Positions 39,802 through 43,427 of a stretch of 43,427 nt of DNA are shown one piece after another. A program made the position numbers and the translations under genes. Source of the stretch: a virus; the IMG/VR virus record IMGVR_UViG_3300025112_000039, positions 1 to 43,427 of that record, one strand, 5' to 3'. How positions within the stretch are numbered: position 1 is the stretch's first letter; every line of letters begins with the position of its first letter. Below the pieces are notes generated by a model. That model saw only the letters and a program-made list of their open reading frames with translations. It was not told the origin of the DNA and did not search any database.

Positions 39802-40221
39802 ATGTCCGGACACAACGTCCTACAGGAAATCGCCAAAACAACCGAACTGGAAATTTTAGATCCAGGTGTAAGTGGCACAATTGCAGTTGACCGTAGCTTT
39901 GGTATTTGTAATGTAAATTCAACAAGCGTGACTGGTGGAGGAAGCCGAATCTTGGCAAGTCCAGTACGAACGGGTATTGTCATTACCGTAAACTTTCAAT
40001 CCAAAGACACAAACAACCTTGAGATTACAGGTGCTAACAGTGACACCGCTGTGGATGGCAGTGGTGACCCTATTGCTACAAAGATTGGTTCAATAGATGG
40101 AACGCAAACGGTAAAGATGACTTGCGCACATGCAGGTGATACTGTTAGTTTTATCAGTACCAAACTTGGCGATGATCTGATTTGGAATGTACTTGCAAAC
40201 AACGGTGGTGCTTTGAGCTAA
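39802..40221 (+). CDS. Small beta-rich virion protein
   Basis: 139 residues; AAAGGAATAGACAT precedes the ATG. Beta pattern (SGTIAVDRSFGICNVNSTSV, TGIVITVNFQSKDTNNLEI, DTVSFISTKLGDDLIW). No recognised family. The last base of its stop is the first base of the next gene's ATG. Probably a virion structural protein by context. Confidence 0.6.
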   Translation: MSGHNVLQEIAKTTELEILDPGVSGTIAVDRSFGICNVNSTSVTGGGSRILASPVRTGIVITVNFQSKDTNNLEITGANSDTAVDGSGDPIATKIGSIDGTQTVKMTCAHAGDTVSFISTKLGDDLIWNVLANNGGALS

Positions 40222-41798
40222 TGTCGAGATTACGGACAAGGTTTGATATGCCTTGGCCAAATCTTGGGCTTGTTGAAGCAACTGGGTTTGAAACTCAGCC
40301 AAAGGGGTCAACGGTGGAATGCCAGAATGTGCGGGCTTGGGAGCCTAGCACAGGGCGTTCTCGTGGTGGTCAGAGGGCTGGGTTGGCAAAGTATGTAAAT
40401 GCACGTACAGCCGATGGTAAAGTTCAAGACATGGGCCAAGTAGTGGCGAGAGCAGTTCCTGCTGACCAAGATGAGGTCGGTGCAAGGACTGTAGTCTCGT
40501 ATGCTGTAACCAATGGAACTGTGGCTAAATTCACGACAAGTGGGTTTACTACGGCGACCAACGGTAGCGGTGCGCTTTCGTCTAGTGTGCCCACTATCTT
40601 CTCTGCTGAACTCTTTGGTGTGATCTATTTTGCTGATGGTGCATCTGTTAAGCAATACACTGCTTCGACTAATACAGTTGCAAATTGGACAGCTAGTTCA
40701 GGTTCACTTCCAGTTGATTCAGGCAATGAGCCTCGGTTGATTGAGACATGGCGTGGTCGTATTGTTCAAAGCGGTATCAGTAGCGATCCTCACAACTGGT
40801 ACATGAGTGCCGTTGGTGATGCTCGTAATTGGAACTACTCACCGACGACTTCAACATCTACGCAAGCTGTTGCTGGTAATAATGCGGATTGTGGCAAGAG
40901 TCCTGATATTGTGAATTGCATGGTTCCCTACTCTGATGACTTGCTTCTGATTTTTGGTGACCATTCAATTTGGCAACTCACGGGTGACCCGATGGAAGGC
41001 GGTCGCTTCGACCTCATCTCCGATACAATTGGCGCACCGTTTGGAAGACCGTTCTGTAAGAGTCCAGAGGGTATGATCTACTTCTTTGGTTCCCGTGGTG
41101 GAGTCTATCAACTTGTTCCGGGTCAGAAGCCTGTGAACATCTCTGAGAAGCAAATACCTGAACGGCTTAACGCTTACAATGCTGACACTACTTCTGTACG
41201 CATGGTATGGAGCGATGTCGAGCGTGGATTTTATGTGTTTTTAACCCCATTGGCTGGCGGTGCAACCACTAACTATTTCTACGATGTTCGTAATCAGAGT
41301 TGGTGGCCAGATAAGTTTGCTACTGCTGCTCACAACCCTGTGTCCGTTCACTTGTTTGATGGTGACCTAGCAGCGGATCGAACAGTGCTGCTCGGCGGGC
41401 AAGACGGTTATGTGAGGAAATTTGATTACACGACACCTGGCGTAAGTGATGATTCTGTAGCCATTGATTCATTTGTGTTCTTAGGTCCTATCCAGTTAAA
41501 GAACCGTCCTAAGCTAATGCTTACCGACATGAAGGCAGCAATGGCCACAGGGAGTAGTGACGTGGACTTCACAGTGTATTCGGCTGAGACAGCGGAACTA
41601 GCCGAAGGTGCGACATCGGCGGTTACAAAGTTCACGGGAGTGTGGTCAGCGGGAAGAAACAAGGCAGAACGGAGGCGTGCCGTAGGGCATGATATTTACG
41701 TAAAGATTAGAAACGATGATGCCTCTGAAGGTTGGGCTTACGAGTTTCTTGGCATCGAAGTAAACAGCTTCGATGGCCCCAGAGCAAGGCAATGGTGA
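40221..41798 (+). CDS. Tail hub/nozzle-like beta-propeller protein
   Basis: 525 residues from the ATG at 40221, which shares a base with the upstream stop; the longer reading lies inside that gene. The sequence consists of repeated beta blades with Trp and Gly-Asp turns: SDDLLLIFGDHSIWQLTGDP, MIYFFGSRGGVYQLVPG, RGFYVFLTPLAGG, VLLGGQDGYVRKFDYT. This pattern is that of podovirus tail nozzle or hub proteins (P22 gp10 / T7 gp12-like), which close the connector and form the short tail tube. It is the largest protein of the tail part and supports a podovirus-like virion. Confidence 0.7.
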   Translation: MSRLRTRFDMPWPNLGLVEATGFETQPKGSTVECQNVRAWEPSTGRSRGGQRAGLAKYVNARTADGKVQDMGQVVARAVPADQDEVGARTVVSYAVTNGTVAKFTTSGFTTATNGSGALSSSVPTIFSAELFGVIYFADGASVKQYTASTNTVANWTASSGSLPVDSGNEPRLIETWRGRIVQSGISSDPHNWYMSAVGDARNWNYSPTTSTSTQAVAGNNADCGKSPDIVNCMVPYSDDLLLIFGDHSIWQLTGDPMEGGRFDLISDTIGAPFGRPFCKSPEGMIYFFGSRGGVYQLVPGQKPVNISEKQIPERLNAYNADTTSVRMVWSDVERGFYVFLTPLAGGATTNYFYDVRNQSWWPDKFATAAHNPVSVHLFDGDLAADRTVLLGGQDGYVRKFDYTTPGVSDDSVAIDSFVFLGPIQLKNRPKLMLTDMKAAMATGSSDVDFTVYSAETAELAEGATSAVTKFTGVWSAGRNKAERRRAVGHDIYVKIRNDDASEGWAYEFLGIEVNSFDGPRARQW

Positions 41799-41801
41799 CT
41801 T

Positions 41802-42083
41802 ATGGCAGGTGTAATTAAAGGAATGAATCGAGGCCCAAAGTTCCCGCCGAGGGCGAGAAGGGCTGGAGCAAAACTTGCTCTGACTGATCCCGATCAGATT
41901 CAGATCACGGGAAATATACAACTACAAATAGTCGTTAGCGACTACACAGATACAACAGATTTACCGGCCAGTCCAGTGAATGGGCAAATGGTTCTGCTCG
42001 TCGAAGGGGCTGAAGTTTCATATCGATTGTGCATTTTCCATGAAGGCGAATGGTACGAAGAAGTTTTAACACAGATGACGTAA
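41802..42083 (+). CDS. Small tail-associated protein
   Basis: 93 residues. A basic N-terminus (GMNRGPKFPPRARRAGAKLA) precedes a compact domain (IQLQIVVSDYTDTTDLPA ... GQMVLLVEGAEVSYRL ... EGEWYEEV). The latter resembles short phage-tail domains that read GDLALVTGNRLY-WDGSEW in other phages. Weak similarity only. It is three bases after the hub-like gene. Confidence 0.55.
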   Translation: MAGVIKGMNRGPKFPPRARRAGAKLALTDPDQIQITGNIQLQIVVSDYTDTTDLPASPVNGQMVLLVEGAEVSYRLCIFHEGEWYEEVLTQMT

Positions 42084-42093
42084 GGAAAATATC

Positions 42094-42840
42094 ATGGTGA
42101 GAATGGGTGAATGGGATTGGATGCGAGACCGCGGTTTGATGGGCGGCGGCGGTATGGGGAACGCTGGCTCTTGGAATTCCCCCGGAACTAAGCAGGGTCC
42201 TCAGACAATTCCACCTAAACCGGGAACGCCTCCGGGAACGCCTCCAACTGACCCTCCGGGAACGCCTCCGGGAACGCCTCCGGGAACACCACCAACAACT
42301 GGACCAACTGGGCAACCTCCTACTATAGGTGACCCGTTTCCCCCGACAGGTGGACCAACAGGAATGCCACCGACTACAGGCAATCCAAGAATGCCAACTA
42401 CCGGAACACCATCGACACCACCAACCACGAGTGGAGGATTTGGTGTGCAACCGATTAATCCCGGCGGCATGGGTGCTATGCCCATGGGTGGATTCGGTGT
42501 TCAACCAATTTCTCAAGGATCGATGGGATCGATGGGAGCCATGGGCGGTATGGGTGGCGATGGCGGTATGGGCGGTACTGGTGGTACTGGCGGTACAGGT
42601 TTCGTTGGAGGAGGTGGCGGTCAGCGAACATTTGGCACAGGCCCAACGAGTAACACATGGAACATTGGTGGCAGCACTAGTACCAACGTCACCAAGGGCG
42701 ATGAACTCGCACAAAAGATGCCCAAGAAGACTTTCAAGCCACCGAAAGTGGCAATGGGTCAGAAGATGATTGGTGACCCAAAGGCGGCAATGCAACAACT
42801 CTCAGCAATGAATCTAAATCCTTACATAAGGCGAGCCTAA
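42094..42840 (+). CDS. Pro/Thr/Gly repeat protein
   Basis: 248 residues with AAGGAAAATATC before the ATG. After a short N-terminus (MVRMGEWDWMRDRGL) the protein is almost entirely low complexity: PGTP repeats at residues 40-75, TG-P-T stretches, then glycine-methionine runs (SMGSMGAMGGMGG) and a basic C-terminal end. No fold is expected for most of it. It is likely a flexible virion protein akin to the internal proteins at the left of the window. Confidence 0.65.
   Translation: MVRMGEWDWMRDRGLMGGGGMGNAGSWNSPGTKQGPQTIPPKPGTPPGTPPTDPPGTPPGTPPGTPPTTGPTGQPPTIGDPFPPTGGPTGMPPTTGNPRMPTTGTPSTPPTTSGGFGVQPINPGGMGAMPMGGFGVQPISQGSMGSMGAMGGMGGDGGMGGTGGTGGTGFVGGGGGQRTFGTGPTSNTWNIGGSTSTNVTKGDELAQKMPKKTFKPPKVAMGQKMIGDPKAAMQQLSAMNLNPYIRRA
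42219..42294 (+). repeat. Tandem 12-base repeat coding PGTP
   Basis: Copies of the unit ccgggaacgcct repeat about five times with one interruption (aactgaccct). They encode PGTP units in the Pro/Thr/Gly-rich protein. Such arrays can change copy number by slippage. Confidence 0.7.
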
Positions 42841-42841
42841 G

Positions 42842-43427
42842 ATGGCACTATCAGAAACCGGTAACAAGGCTGAACGACCCGCACCTGAACCGGGACCAAC
42901 CAAATACCAGAAATCCCTCATTGAATGGTTGCGGGATACGTTTGCCGCTGCGCGAAAGTCAGGTAACGAAGCCAATGAAAAGCGTTATCAGAAGATTCTT
43001 AAACGCTACGACCGTTTGGAGAAAGATCAAAAGGATCGATGGGGTGGCATTGATAAACGTTTCGATAAATTGGTCAAGAACCTCGATACACGTTCTGACA
43101 AGATTAACGACCAGATCGCAGACATTGCTGACACCGCAATCGACGAAGTAACAGGTCGTGGTACAGAACGCATCGAGGATACGGCTAGTAAGTTCACCAC
43201 TGGACGAAAAGGACTTCAAGCTCTTTCCGATAAAGCCACTCGCGATATTGAAGGCGTTGGTGAGGAAGCCCGTAAAGGTGTACGCGCTAGAGGCAAAGCC
43301 GATCTAGCCGACTTACGCAAGCAAGCTGAGGGTGTGGAAAAGCGTACCCGTGAAGATTACAAGGGTATTGAGAAGCGTGCTGGTGAGGGATACAAGGGTG
43401 TCGAAGATCGTGCTGGTAAACGATATG
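42842..43427 (+). CDS. Charged coiled-coil protein, 3' partial
   Basis: 195 codons are visible; the frame is open at the right edge. It begins MALSETGNKAERPAPEPG and soon becomes a long charged helix (KRYQKILKRYDRLEKDQKDR). From residue 135 units of about 11 residues repeat: EGVEKRTREDYKG, IEKRAGEGYKG, VEDRAGKRY. This predicts an extended coiled coil. It may be the N-terminal part of the large Gln-rich protein at the left edge, with sequence missing between. An internal or tail-associated role is inferred. Confidence 0.7.
   Translation, partial: MALSETGNKAERPAPEPGPTKYQKSLIEWLRDTFAAARKSGNEANEKRYQKILKRYDRLEKDQKDRWGGIDKRFDKLVKNLDTRSDKINDQIADIADTAIDEVTGRGTERIEDTASKFTTGRKGLQALSDKATRDIEGVGEEARKGVRARGKADLADLRKQAEGVEKRTREDYKGIEKRAGEGYKGVEDRAGKRY

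Noticed and set aside
41935-42798. Long minus-strand frame over the Pro/Gly repeat gene
   Set aside because: Ser/Arg/Trp/Cys repeats mirror the coding repeat of the plus strand; composition is not protein-like.

Overview
The window reads as most of the genome of a tailed, podovirus-like bacteriophage (Caudoviricetes). It shows densely packed, often overlapping genes with Shine-Dalgarno (SD) starts, a large terminase, a portal and a coat protein. It also has a head-tail adaptor, a tail hub-like protein and very large internal/ejection-type proteins. I see no tail sheath or long-tail tape-measure module. The host cannot be named. Both ends cut open reading frames, and a direct end-to-end join does not keep frame, so some sequence is missing.

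Layout. (1) 1-12.4 kb, plus strand: three large virion proteins, namely a Gln/Gly/Pro-rich protein, a protein with collagen-like GXX stretches, and a 2019-residue polyvalent protein with a HEAVH zinc-peptidase motif and a ParB-like motif. Three small membrane proteins that could be lysis genes follow. (2) 12.3-27.6 kb, minus strand: one long early/replication region. From its promoter near 27.6 kb it first runs through a cassette-like series of small unknown genes. A T5orf172/GIY-YIG protein, a serine recombinase and a small HTH protein come next. After an internal promoter and a structured leader come a rearranged RecB/Cas4-like nuclease, a Sak4-like ATPase, an SSB-like protein, a helicase-loader-like protein and an AEP-primase/DnaB-helicase fusion. 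The remainder holds a DUF3310 protein, a calcineurin-like phosphoesterase, a phage-encoded CsrA missed by a 60-residue cut-off, a PAPS-reductase-like protein, a Trm1-like methyltransferase, a Lar-like protein and a small nuclease. (3) 27.56-28.0 kb: a divergent control region with palindromes and promoters facing both ways. (4) 28.0-43.4 kb, plus strand: the packaging, head and tail module.

How it may work together. The minus-strand set could prime and unwind DNA and support Sak4/nuclease-type recombination, but I find no DNA or RNA polymerase, so host enzymes are probably used. The plus-strand set builds the virion. Its large internal proteins are probably ejected into the host with the DNA.

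Most unusual structure. Between small early genes at 25.3-26.9 kb lie three intergenic cassettes of about 110 nt. Each carries a hairpin like a tRNA T-arm (loops TTCAATT, TTAAATT, TTCAATT) closed by an acceptor-like stem with no anticodon half, and two of them end just before a copy of ACCGATGAAA. The nine-base start-site motif ACCGATGAA occurs about twelve times in 2.7 kb. Together with the phage CsrA and several structured leaders, this suggests extensive post-transcriptional control, which remains inference.
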